Notes: generated by a model not told the origin, from the letters alone. A stretch of DNA of 64,000 nt from Thorsellia kenyensis (GCF_042432445.1 NZ_JBHLXE010000070.1:1-64000); one strand, 5' to 3'; positions 9,801-18,367 are shown, counted from the stretch's first letter. Made by a program: numbers and translations.

Positions 9801-10694
9801 CTATATCCTTTTGTATGAATCAATCATTGAAAAACTTGATTTATTAATAATTTCACATCCATTATTTAACGCAAATATTGCTAATGAATAGTGCCCATAA
9901 TATGTCAAGTAAGTAGTGTCCATTAACTCTAGCATAGTCATTTTTTTTTCTCTCTCTGGATTTTTAAATAAAATAACTTTTTCTGAATTACCGTAAAAGT
10001 GCCTATAAGTTATTTCCACATCATTAGTTATCTGATTTACACTTACATCATTATGGAAACTTAAGTCTGCTCCTACAATATAAATCTTTTCATACTTAGC
10101 TAGTACAGAGAAATAGACTGCATATATAAGAACGTTACAAGAAGGTGGTGTTATTATTTTATTTGAGTATAACTTCGCTGCTATTTGAATATTTAAATAT
10201 AATCCTATAGCAGAGATATCTATTAGTTTAAATGGCAATATTTTCACATTACTATTGCTTATTTTTTTTTCTATATACTTAACATTTGAATTAATAGGTA
10301 ATAATAGTTGCATTTCCCATGTTATTCTATTCAAGATTTCAAATAAATATTCGCGTCTTTCTACTAATTTCCTATCAGCCTTTTCATTCCAAAAATAATT
10401 ATCTAATAAGATATATTTTTGAGGTTTAATTTTAAAAAAAATCTCATTTTCTGCAAAATGATTAACTGATATAAAATCTGCTGATCCTATATTTGAGTAA
10501 ATAAAATCAACATCATTTGTAAGCGATGGACCGTTGCCTATTACAATTATATTTTTTTTGGTTTTATACAGTTTAATTGTTTTAATTTTAATACCATTAC
10601 TTATTAAATATTTTAAATATAATGGTAACAGTAAAATATATAGCGAAAGTGTTTTTAAAATTTTTGTGGTTAACTTATATATATTGTTTCTCAT
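9801..10694 (-). CDS. MptE-like/DUF115-type glycan-locus protein
   Basis: 297 residues. After a hydrophobic N-terminus (about residues 15-30) comes IIVIGNGPSLTND (glycine-rich loop at about 53-57). Later come the conserved PSCNVLIYAVYFSV helix and YIVGADLSFHND, and the C-terminus reads NKSSFSMIDSYKR. This is the arrangement of the MptE-like/DUF115 group found in surface-polysaccharide and flagellin-modification loci. The C-terminal half of the next gene (the aldolase) has the same type of domain. The start overlaps the upstream stop by ATGA. Function is unproven; sugar transfer or sugar-phosphate chemistry are both possible. Confidence 0.65.
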   Translation of the reverse strand: MRNNIYKLTTKILKTLSLYILLLPLYLKYLISNGIKIKTIKLYKTKKNIIVIGNGPSLTNDVDFIYSNIGSADFISVNHFAENEIFFKIKPQKYILLDNYFWNEKADRKLVERREYLFEILNRITWEMQLLLPINSNVKYIEKKISNSNVKILPFKLIDISAIGLYLNIQIAAKLYSNKIITPPSCNVLIYAVYFSVLAKYEKIYIVGADLSFHNDVSVNQITNDVEITYRHFYGNSEKVILFKNPEREKKMTMLELMDTTYLTYYGHYSLAIFALNNGCEIINKSSFSMIDSYKRI

Positions 10695-11791
10695 TTGAAT
10701 TCATTTATAATATCAATTATGTAATTTATATCAGAGTCTTGCAAATGTGACCCTATTGGTAAAGATAGAAGTTCTTTATGCAATAACTCAGTTATTGGCA
10801 AACTAAGTTCATTAAATTGACCATAAGCCTTTTGTTTATGAGGCGGTATTGGATAATGTATTAACGTCTGTATATTTTTTTCACTTAAATATTCCTGAAG
10901 TGAATTCCTTTTATTTGTTCTAATAACAAACAAATGCCATACATGTGCATTTTTATTTAAAACACTCGGTAGCGTTATTGATTCATTTTTGATTAGTGAT
11001 AAGTATTTTTCTGCAATTTGCCGTCTATACTCAATTTCATTATCTAGGTATTTTAGTTTTACATTTAAAATAGCAGCTTGGATTTCATCTAATCGACTAT
11101 TGACGCCTAAAAAAACATTTGTATATTTTTCTTTTGAGCCATAATTCCTCAAGCTTCTAAGAACTTCATTTAGTTCATCACAATTAGTAGTTATGGCACC
11201 TCCATCACCCAATGCGCCTAAATTTTTTCCAGGATAAAAACTAAATCCTGAAGCGTCCCCTAAATTGCCTGTTTTTTTAGTTCCTAATATTGCACCATGT
11301 GCTTGAGCTGAGTCTTCTAGCACTAAGAGATTAAAATCATTAGCTAATTGAATGACCCCTTCCATATCTGCAATTTGTCCATAAAGGTGCACTGGTAAAA
11401 TTACTTTAGTTTTTGAAGTTATTGCTTTAATGATATTTTTTTTTGATATATTATAAGTTTTATCATCTGGCTCTACTAATATAGGATTAAGATTATTTGT
11501 GGTTATTGCCATAATCGACGCTATATATGTATTAGCTGGTACAATAACTTCATCACCATCTTTCAGTTTACCCATTTCTTTCCATGCCTTTAAGGTAAGA
11601 GTTAAAGCATCCAGACCATTCCCTACACCTATAGTATATTTACTGCCACAATAATTAGCGAAATTTTCTTCAAACCTTTCTAATTGCTCTCCTTGTATAT
11701 ACCGACCTGAATCTATCACACATTGGCAAACTTTTTTGATTTCTTCACTATATTGATTATTTATTTTTTGTAAATCTAGAAATTGTATCAC
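10691..11791 (-). CDS. fdtB: DegT/DnrJ/EryC1/StrS aminotransferase (FdtB/QdtB-like)
   Basis: 366-residue PLP-dependent sugar aminotransferase. Conserved features are GVGNGLDAL, PANTYIASI, the LEDSAQAHGA loop and the PLP lysine in FYPGKNLGALGDGG (about Lys189). With the FdtA-like isomerase and the acetyltransferase next to it, it most likely aminates dTDP-3-keto-6-deoxyhexose at C3, giving dTDP-Fuc3N or dTDP-Qui3N. The start is GTG in a TAGTG overlap with the upstream stop, with AAGGA about 9 nt before. The Fuc3N/Qui3N choice depends on the isomerase and cannot be settled here. Confidence 0.85.
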   Translation of the reverse strand: MIQFLDLQKINNQYSEEIKKVCQCVIDSGRYIQGEQLERFEENFANYCGSKYTIGVGNGLDALTLTLKAWKEMGKLKDGDEVIVPANTYIASIMAITTNNLNPILVEPDDKTYNISKKNIIKAITSKTKVILPVHLYGQIADMEGVIQLANDFNLLVLEDSAQAHGAILGTKKTGNLGDASGFSFYPGKNLGALGDGGAITTNCDELNEVLRSLRNYGSKEKYTNVFLGVNSRLDEIQAAILNVKLKYLDNEIEYRRQIAEKYLSLIKNESITLPSVLNKNAHVWHLFVIRTNKRNSLQEYLSEKNIQTLIHYPIPPHKQKAYGQFNELSLPITELLHKELLSLPIGSHLQDSDINYIIDIINEFK

Positions 11792-12264
11792 TATTTATTT
11801 CCTTCATTTAGAAACCTAATAATTTTAGCTGGATTGCCTACAACTACTGCATCACTTGGTACATTATAAGTTACAACAGCTCCAGCTCCAACCATTGCCC
11901 TCTCTCCTATGCATATACCAGGTAATATTGTAGAATTAGCACCTAAAGATGCACCTTTTTTTATGATTGTTTTAGGGTAAAAATCTAAATAATTTTGTGA
12001 TCGAGGTAGTTTATCATTTGTAAATGTTACATTAGGTCCAATAAAAACATTATCTTGTACTTCTATCCCATCCCATATGTAAACACCTGATTTAATTGTA
12101 ACATTATCACCTATCAAGACCTCATTCTCTATAAATGTATGAGCACAAATATTGCAATTTATTCCTATTTTTGCATTCGGTAGCACAACAGAAAATTGCC
12201 ATATGCGAGTTCCATCGCCTATATTTTTTGTTTGCACATCACTTAGTTCATGTATAAAGACCAT
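11791..12264 (-). CDS. fdtC: Sugar N-acetyltransferase, left-handed beta-helix (FdtC-like)
   Basis: 157-residue hexapeptide-repeat acyltransferase. It starts with a V-x-x-x-x-I-G-D-G-T-R-I-W-Q-F motif and continues with repeated [LIV]-G-x4 turns (INCNICAHTFIE, DNVTIKSGVYIWDG, GASLGANSTILPG). The end is VVGNPAKIIRFL, typical of WbpD/FdtC/QdtC enzymes. It would N-acetylate the 3-amino sugar made by the adjacent aminotransferase, using acetyl-CoA. It starts one base after the isomerase stop, and its own stop overlaps the aminotransferase GTG. Length is normal for the short FdtC/WxcM group. Confidence 0.85.
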   Translation of the reverse strand: MVFIHELSDVQTKNIGDGTRIWQFSVVLPNAKIGINCNICAHTFIENEVLIGDNVTIKSGVYIWDGIEVQDNVFIGPNVTFTNDKLPRSQNYLDFYPKTIIKKGASLGANSTILPGICIGERAMVGAGAVVTYNVPSDAVVVGNPAKIIRFLNEGNK

Positions 12265-12265
12265 T

Positions 12266-12658
12266 TCAAATACCTTCTATAAATTCTTGATAAATACGAA
12301 TATAATCGTTTTCCTCATAAACTTGATCTGCTAAAACCAATAAAATACAATCTGGTGAAAAATCATACATTTCACGCCACATTCCAGGTCCTATATAGAG
12401 ACCTTGTGACGGATTATCAAGAAGTATCTCTACTCTTTCTTTACCATCATCTAATATAAATTTACAACTTCCAGACAAAGCGATTGCAACTTGCTGTAGT
12501 GATTTATGTGCATGAGATCCTCTCATTACACCTAGCTTAGTATTGAATAAATAATAAACTCGTTTTATTTCAAAAGGGATATTTTTATCATACTCTATTG
12601 CTACTAATGATCCTCGCTCGTCTCCAAGCTTTTGTAATTGAATTAATTCAATTCGCAT
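12266..12658 (-). CDS. fdtA: dTDP-6-deoxy-hex-4-ulose 3,4-isomerase (FdtA/QdtA-like cupin)
   Basis: 130-residue WxcM-like cupin. Motifs are LGDERGSLVAIEY, KRVYYLF, GSHAHKSLQQ (His pair of the active site) and the LLVLADQVYEENDYIR tail. It converts dTDP-4-keto-6-deoxyglucose to a 3-keto isomer for amination. AGGTGA lies about 6 nt before the ATG. This is the first gene of the minus-strand polysaccharide operon; RmlA and RmlB, which make its substrate, are not in the window and must be encoded elsewhere. FdtA and QdtA differ only in product stereochemistry, so the symbol is tentative. Confidence 0.85.
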   Translation of the reverse strand: MRIELIQLQKLGDERGSLVAIEYDKNIPFEIKRVYYLFNTKLGVMRGSHAHKSLQQVAIALSGSCKFILDDGKERVEILLDNPSQGLYIGPGMWREMYDFSPDCILLVLADQVYEENDYIRIYQEFIEGI

Positions 12659-12711
12659 AATTTCACCTATCTAAAACTATAATTAAAGTAAACATATTTA
12701 ATTGATATGTT

Positions 12712-14262
12712 TTATTTTACGAAAAATTCTAATGCAATATTTTGGGTTTCTTCACGATAAGAATAACCTATTTTGCTTAAATACATATCTATGTCTTCAT
12801 CTTTATTTTCAAAACCGCATAATACTCTACCGTAATCCGCACCATGACTGCGATAGTGGAATAATGTAATATTACAAGAAGATCCTAATGTTTCCAAGAA
12901 TAAAACTAAAGCCCCTGATGCCTCAGGAAATTCAAAACTAAAAATCTTTTCTTTTATCTTTTGATTAACCCTACCCCCCATCATATATCTTAAATGAGTT
13001 TTAGTCATATCATTATTAGATAAATCAGTAGCATTAAGGTTATTTTTTGTGAACAAATTTAAAATTTCATTTTTCTCAGTCAATCCATTCATTAATCTAA
13101 TACCAACGAATATTTTTGCATCATTCTTTTGATCTTTAGCTAATTTTGAATAACGGTAACTAAACTCAGTTACAGATCTATTACCTAAAATTTTGCAAAA
13201 TCTAAGAAAACTTCCTTTTTCTTCAGGAATAGTTACCACAAATAACGCCTCTCTTTGCTCACCAATTTCTGCTCGTTCAGAGACGTATCTAAGCGTATGA
13301 AAGTTCATGTTTGCGCCAGATAAAACATGGACAAGATTTTTTTTTGTTATATTATTTTGTTGAACATATTTTTTTAATCCAGCTAGTGCTAATGCGCCTG
13401 AAGGTTCACCAACTGCTCTGACATCGTCAAAAATGTCTTTTAATGCTGCGCATATTTCATCACTATCAACTAATGTAACATCATCCAAAAATTCTTTGCA
13501 TAACCGAAAAGTTTCATCACCAATGCGTTTTACTGCCACACCCTCAGCAAAGAGGCTGACTCTTTCCAATGTGGTTGGTTGATTAGCATCGAAAGCAGCT
13601 TTGAGACATGCAGCATCTTTTGGCTCAACCCCAATCACTTTAATATGTGGCATTAGTTGCTTTATTAAAACAGAGACACCTGCCGCTAGCCCACCGCCGC
13701 CTACTGGCACGAAAATCATATCTAAGTGAGCATATTGCTGAATCAACTCAAGGCCTATTGTTCCTTGGCCTGCTATCACAGCTGGACTATCAAAGGGTGG
13801 AACAAATGTCATTTGGTCTTTTTGTGCTTTTTCTATTGCATATGCTTTAGCTTCATCAAAGTTAGCACCATGTAATACGACTTTACCCCCAAAGTTTTTT
13901 ACTGCATCAATTTTAATATCAGGAGTGACTTTAGGCATTACAATAATAGGCTTAAGGCCTAAATTTTTACCTGCAAGAGCCACACCTTGGGCATGATTAC
14001 CAGCAGATGCGGTAATAATACCACGGGCTTTCTCTTCATCACTTAGCTGCGACATCATGGCATAAGCACCGCGAATTTTGAAACTATGCACAGGCTGGTT
14101 ATCTTCTCTTTTCACAAGGATTGTATTGCCTAATCTTTCTGAAAGCTTAGGCATTTCTTGAAGTTCAGTTTTTTTCGCCACTTCATAAATAGGAGCACAT
14201 ATTATCGCTCTTAAGTACTCTTCTGGTGTCGGTTTATCACCTAATCGCTCTTGCTTAGCCAA
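12712..14262 (-). CDS. ilvA: Threonine ammonia-lyase, biosynthetic
   Basis: 516 residues (E. coli IlvA 514). PLP-dependent deamination of threonine to 2-oxobutanoate, the first step to isoleucine. The PLP lysine is Lys62 in PVHSFKIRGAYAM, with SAGNHAQG and the glycine loop VGGGGLAAG. The C-terminal 190 residues hold two ACT-like regulatory domains for isoleucine feedback. The start is a TTG at 14262 with GGAGG about 6 nt upstream; that Shine-Dalgarno lies inside the last codons of ilvD, two bases away, so the pair is translationally coupled. Confidence 0.96.
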   Translation of the reverse strand: MAKQERLGDKPTPEEYLRAIICAPIYEVAKKTELQEMPKLSERLGNTILVKREDNQPVHSFKIRGAYAMMSQLSDEEKARGIITASAGNHAQGVALAGKNLGLKPIIVMPKVTPDIKIDAVKNFGGKVVLHGANFDEAKAYAIEKAQKDQMTFVPPFDSPAVIAGQGTIGLELIQQYAHLDMIFVPVGGGGLAAGVSVLIKQLMPHIKVIGVEPKDAACLKAAFDANQPTTLERVSLFAEGVAVKRIGDETFRLCKEFLDDVTLVDSDEICAALKDIFDDVRAVGEPSGALALAGLKKYVQQNNITKKNLVHVLSGANMNFHTLRYVSERAEIGEQREALFVVTIPEEKGSFLRFCKILGNRSVTEFSYRYSKLAKDQKNDAKIFVGIRLMNGLTEKNEILNLFTKNNLNATDLSNNDMTKTHLRYMMGGRVNQKIKEKIFSFEFPEASGALVLFLETLGSSCNITLFHYRSHGADYGRVLCGFENKDEDIDMYLSKIGYSYREETQNIALEFFVK

Positions 14263-14264
14263 AA

Positions 14265-16115
14265 CTAGCCTCCAAGTTTTGATTTATCACGCACGGCACC
14301 TTTATCCGCACTTGTTGCAAGAGAAGCATAAGCTTTCAGAGCAAAGGAAACTTCACGTTGGCGGCTCGCTGGCTTCCAAGCATTTTCGCCTTTTGCAATT
14401 TCTGCATTGCGACGTTCCGTTAGTTCATCGTCACTAATGGCTAAATTAATTGTACGGTTTGGGATATCAATTTCTATAATATCCCCCTCTTTGACAAGAG
14501 CTATATTTCCACCGCTAGCAGCCTCTGGAGAGACATGACCAATGGATAATCCCGATGTACCACCAGAGAAACGGCCATCTGTAATAAGAGCGCATGCTTT
14601 ACCTAAGCCCATAGATTTTATATATGTTGTAGGATAAAGCATTTCTTGCATTCCAGGCCCACCTTTGGGTCCTTCATAGCGGATAACAACAACATCACCT
14701 GCTATAACCTCTCCCCCTAAGATAGCTTTGACAGCATCATCTTGGCTTTCATAGACTTTAGCTGGCCCTTTAAATTTAAGAATTTCTTCATCTACGCCTG
14801 CGGTTTTAACTATACAACCAGCATCAGCTAAATTACCTGCTAGAACAGCAAGTCCACCATCTTGACTATAAGCATATTGTTTTTCGCGAATACAACCATT
14901 TTGTCTATCATCATCCAATGTATCGAATCTACAATCTTGCGAAAATGCTTCTGTAGTTCTAATTCCTGCTGGGCCCGCTCTAAAGAAAGATTTAATATGC
15001 TCATCTTGCGTTAATTTTATATCATAGGCTTTCAGTTGTTCAGCCATGGTTGTTCCTAGTACAGTGTGAACATTAGTATCTAATAGGCCTGCCCTATCCA
15101 ATTCACCAAGTATTCCCATCACCCCACCAGCTCTGTGTACATCTTCCATATGATATAACTGTGTACTTGGTGCCACTTTACACAAATGTGGTACTTTTCT
15201 AGACATTCTATCAATATCTTCCATGGTAAAATCAACGTCACCTTCTTGAGCGGCAGCGAGTAAATGAAGAACCGTATTAGTCGATCCTCCCATCGCGATA
15301 TCCAAGGCCATAGCATTTTCAAATGCAGCCTTCGTAGCAATAGTTCTAGGCAACGCAGTCAGATCGTTTTCTTCATAATAACGCTTAGTTAATTCAACTA
15401 TTCTCTTTCCTGCATTAATAAACAATGATTTTCTATCAGCATGAGTCGCGAGCATTGAACCATTACCTGGTTGTGATAAACCTAATGCTTCTGTGAGACA
15501 GTTCATAGAATTAGCAGTAAACATTCCAGAGCAAGATCCACATGTTGGACAAGCAGAACGTTCTATGGCGTTACTGTCTTCATCACTAACATTAGGATTA
15601 GCGCTTTGCATCATTGCATCAACTAGATCGAGTTTAATTATTTTATCAGAGAGTTTTGTTTTTCCGGCTTCCATAGGTCCACCAGAAACAAAAATTACAG
15701 GAATATTTAATCTCATTGCTGCCATTAGCATCCCAGGAGTGATTTTATCGCAGTTTGAAATACATACCATTGCATCTGCACAATGCGCATTAACCATATA
15801 TTCCACAGAGTCAGCAATAAGCTCTCTAGAGGGAAGCGAGTAAAGCATTCCACCATGTCCCATGGCAATACCATCATCAACAGCAATCGTATTAAATTCT
15901 TTAGCCACGCCACCAGCAGCTTCAATTTCACTTGCTACTAGCTTACCTAAATCTCTTAGATGCACGTGACCTGGTACAAATTGAGTAAAAGAATTTACTA
16001 CTGCAATGATAGGTTTACCAAAATCATCATCAGTCATTCCTGTTGCACGCCATAAAGCGCGAGCACCAGCCATATTGCGGCCATGAGTAGTTGTTGCTGA
16101 ACGATAAACTGGCAT
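14265..16115 (-). CDS. ilvD: Dihydroxy-acid dehydratase
   Basis: 616 residues, the same length as E. coli IlvD. It dehydrates 2,3-dihydroxy-isovalerate and -methylvalerate in valine and isoleucine synthesis and carries an Fe-S cluster. The cluster cysteines are visible in CISNCDKITPG (near residue 122) and CPTCGSCSGMF (near 195). TDGRFSGGTSG is the conserved C-terminal motif. The ATG follows GGAGTGATGAC. It forms a two-gene operon with ilvA; the ilvGMEDA genes ilvG, ilvM and ilvE are not adjacent. A Leu/Ile-rich short frame sits about 65 nt upstream. Confidence 0.97.
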   Translation of the reverse strand: MPVYRSATTTHGRNMAGARALWRATGMTDDDFGKPIIAVVNSFTQFVPGHVHLRDLGKLVASEIEAAGGVAKEFNTIAVDDGIAMGHGGMLYSLPSRELIADSVEYMVNAHCADAMVCISNCDKITPGMLMAAMRLNIPVIFVSGGPMEAGKTKLSDKIIKLDLVDAMMQSANPNVSDEDSNAIERSACPTCGSCSGMFTANSMNCLTEALGLSQPGNGSMLATHADRKSLFINAGKRIVELTKRYYEENDLTALPRTIATKAAFENAMALDIAMGGSTNTVLHLLAAAQEGDVDFTMEDIDRMSRKVPHLCKVAPSTQLYHMEDVHRAGGVMGILGELDRAGLLDTNVHTVLGTTMAEQLKAYDIKLTQDEHIKSFFRAGPAGIRTTEAFSQDCRFDTLDDDRQNGCIREKQYAYSQDGGLAVLAGNLADAGCIVKTAGVDEEILKFKGPAKVYESQDDAVKAILGGEVIAGDVVVIRYEGPKGGPGMQEMLYPTTYIKSMGLGKACALITDGRFSGGTSGLSIGHVSPEAASGGNIALVKEGDIIEIDIPNRTINLAISDDELTERRNAEIAKGENAWKPASRQREVSFALKAYASLATSADKGAVRDKSKLGG

Positions 16116-16181
16116 GTCATCACTCCATTAGTAAAATATATTGTTATGTTATCTATGTGACTAAATAAAATCACATTTATT

Positions 16182-16253
16182 CTAAAATATCTGTATCAGT
16201 AATTTAGGTAAAAACTTATCTAAATATAATAACAAATTAAGGCGTAGTTGCAT
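16182..16253 (-). CDS. Possible Leu/Ile-rich leader peptide of ilvDA
   Basis: A 23-codon frame ending 66 nt before the ilvD ATG. It has 9 Leu and 2 Ile codons (start MQLRLNLLLYL, end KLLIQIF). Branched-chain operons are often controlled by leader-peptide attenuation, so position and composition fit. Against it: no clear Shine-Dalgarno, AT-rich DNA yields Leu codons by chance, and the following hairpin (ATGTGA/TCACAT at 16154-16175) has no T-run. Treat as a weak candidate. Confidence 0.25.
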   Translation of the reverse strand: MQLRLNLLLYLDKFLPKLLIQIF

Positions 16254-16534
16254 AGAATAGAAAATAAATTAATACCCCAATTAATTTTATCATTCTAAAT
16301 AATCACTATTCGATGTAAATCATCCACACCAATGCTAGATTGATTGTACCTGTGCATTTGAAAATATCATCGGAATAACTTAGCTATGTTTGTTTTAGAC
16401 CTTTAAGAGGTGATTTAGAAATGTGCTTTTGATAACTAACTCATAAGTGATTAACAATCACATTCTTACACTATAATCAGACCTAGTGACTGGATACATA
16501 TGATTTTGAAATTGGCATATAGATTTTATGCTAA

Positions 16535-16628
16535 AGCCACTTTAAGTTGCAGGTACGGATATTATCCTAATGCCCATTCTGTGAGTGTTTAGCATTAGTA
16601 AAACCTGCATTATTATTTCCATTGGGTA
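16535..16628 (-). repeat. Degenerate intergenic repeat, copy 1 of 3
   Basis: Read on the minus strand, this ~94-bp unit runs from TACCCAATGGAAAT through GCAGGTTTTACTAAT, AACACTCACAGAATG and GCATTAGGATAATATC to CCTGCAACTTAAAG. The same ordered blocks occur at 35635-35725 and 62532-62625 on the plus strand, with substitutions and small indels. Confidence 0.7.
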
Positions 16629-17015
16629 TAATAGTCCCACTCAAACTCATACAATTACCAAGAGTTTAATAGAAAAGCCAGATGAAATTTCATCAAATTA
16701 TGTGGCAGAAAAAAATTAGACTAAATTTATAACTGTCTGCTAAATTTTGCTTTATTTTAAAAAAGTTCCCAATGTTTTGTTAAGTTTTTGATGTATTTTC
16801 GTCAACTTAAGTCTATATAATATTTTGAATAAGCCTAAAGTGAAACTTAATGTGTTCAGCACGCTTTCCACCAAACCTAAAAAATCAATTAAAATCAATA
16901 TCTTTTTTTTAAAGCTTTTCTCAAAATGTAACAAAAATTTCATTTCAAATATTTGACACTCAAGTCGAAGCGTTAAACAATATATGCACAACTTAAATGA
17001 GTTAAGTTGCTTTGT

Positions 17016-17049
17016 AATAAAAAAAAGTGGTTTCTCCTCTTTTTTTATT
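17016..17049. terminator. A/T-flanked hairpin, bidirectional terminator-like
   Basis: AATAAAAAAAAGTGG, a 5-nt loop, then CCTCTTTTTTTATT: a 14-15 bp stem with one mismatch, A-run on one side and T-run on the other. It lies about 95 nt before the porin ATG, yet no gene in the preceding 900 nt explains a plus-strand terminator. It could end an unannotated small RNA. Confidence 0.5.
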
Positions 17050-17143
17050 GGTTTATTTGCCTGATTTTGTTTTATAAAACTAATTTTTAAAACAGTACAT
17101 TAAGCAAATAGAAACTATTTAATACTACATGGAAGAATAGATT

Positions 17144-18286
17144 ATGTTTAATCGTAAAATATTAGCAGTTGCTATCACATCTTTATTAGTAAGTTCTGCA
17201 GCAAATGCGGCTGAAATCTACAACAAAGACGGAAATAAAATACAATTAAAAGGTATGGTTGAGGCTAAATACAATTTTAGAGATAAAAAAACACCTACTG
17301 CACCTAATCAAAGTGTTGATAAACATGTCAATGAGGATAAAACTGTCGCTAGATTAGGATTCATAGGTGAAACTCAAATTAATAGTCAGTTAACTGGGTA
17401 TGGTATCTTTGAATATCAGTTTGCAGCCGGTTCTGCTGAAGAAGATGAAACTCGTTTAGCATATGCAGGTCTTAAATATGCGAACATGGGCTCATTAGAC
17501 TTTGGCCGTAACTACGGTGTCATAAGACATATCCGTGATTTTACTGACCAAGCGGCTGTGTTTGGTGGTGATGGCTTTGGTGGAGACACAGATATTTTCT
17601 TAACTGACAGAGCTTCAAGTGTTGCTACTTATACTAACCATGATTTCTTTGAAACAGTAAAAGGGTTGGATTTCTATCTTCAATACCAAGCAGAGGATAC
17701 TTCTGCTGATGCAGGTAAAGATCTTTATAAACAGCATGGTAACGGCTTTGCTATCGCATCGACATATCACCATGATCAATCTGGATTAGGTTTAGGTGCT
17801 ACCTATGCGCACAGTGACAGAACTTCAGATCAAAAAGCATTCGGAAATAATTCTAGTAAAAATGCTGAAATGTGGGGTATAGCTGCAAACTATGATGCAA
17901 ACAACATTTATGTAGGTTTGAGCTGGGCACAATCAAATAATATGTTACCTGTAATAGGTTACAATGGCCTTGAAGAATTTGCACCTAAAACACGTGGCTT
18001 TGAAGCGGTAGCAAACTACCACTTTGATTTTGGATTAACGCCAAGCATTGCATATAATCAATTACGAGCACGTCATTTAACGTCAAATGGCGCTGGTGTT
18101 GACAGCCCAACTAATGCCAATCTCCAAAAATATGTTTCTATTGGTGCAAAATATGACTTCAATAAAAACATGGACATGGCTGCAGGCTACAAAATCAATT
18201 TAGTCGATAAAGATGCTCAGTTTAGTCAAAATGCGCAAATTGCTACAGACGATCAAATTGAGATGAGATTAACCTATACGTTCTAA
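17144..18286 (+). CDS. Outer-membrane general porin
   Basis: 380 residues. A classic Sec signal peptide (MFNRKILAVAITSLL...) is cleaved after ANA at about residue 22. The mature chain begins AEIYNKDGNKIQLKG, the OmpF/OmpC-type start. It has alternating beta-strand character, the strand-plus-loop PEFGG-like region (FGGDGFGGDTDIF) expected for the constriction loop, and a C-terminal Phe (MRLTYTF) needed for BAM recognition. It forms trimeric diffusion pores for small solutes. The ATG is preceded by GGAAG at about 9 nt. It stands alone, with a strong hairpin terminator after it. Confidence 0.93.
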   Translation: MFNRKILAVAITSLLVSSAANAAEIYNKDGNKIQLKGMVEAKYNFRDKKTPTAPNQSVDKHVNEDKTVARLGFIGETQINSQLTGYGIFEYQFAAGSAEEDETRLAYAGLKYANMGSLDFGRNYGVIRHIRDFTDQAAVFGGDGFGGDTDIFLTDRASSVATYTNHDFFETVKGLDFYLQYQAEDTSADAGKDLYKQHGNGFAIASTYHHDQSGLGLGATYAHSDRTSDQKAFGNNSSKNAEMWGIAANYDANNIYVGLSWAQSNNMLPVIGYNGLEEFAPKTRGFEAVANYHFDFGLTPSIAYNQLRARHLTSNGAGVDSPTNANLQKYVSIGAKYDFNKNMDMAAGYKINLVDKDAQFSQNAQIATDDQIEMRLTYTF

Positions 18287-18340
18287 TTTTTACATTTGAA
18301 ATATCCTAATATTTCAAATACTTCTACTTGGTTTATTCAA

Positions 18341-18367
18341 TAATAAGGCAGCGCTGAGCTGCCCTAT
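18341..18367 (+). terminator. Terminator of the porin gene
   Basis: GGCAGC / GCTGCC stem with a GCTGA loop, extended by AATA/TATT and followed by a T-rich tail, about 55 nt after the porin stop. Confidence 0.75.

Larger units (their letters stand above)
16116..17143. other. Long intergenic region between ilvD and porin
   Basis: About 1 kb with no convincing gene. It holds the ilvD leader candidate (16182-16253), one copy of the degenerate repeat (16535-16628, minus orientation), and a T-rich hairpin (17016-17049). There is also a 12-bp palindrome, GTTTTATAAAAC, at 17069-17080 in the likely porin promoter region. An open minus-strand frame at 16752-16991 has no Shine-Dalgarno and looks like chance. 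Confidence 0.5.

Noticed and set aside
15493..15843. 116-codon plus-strand frame
   Set aside because: Antisense shadow of ilvD.
16752..16991. 79-codon minus-strand frame before the porin
   Set aside because: No ribosome binding site, no family resemblance, low-complexity Leu/Lys/Phe composition expected from AT-rich DNA.
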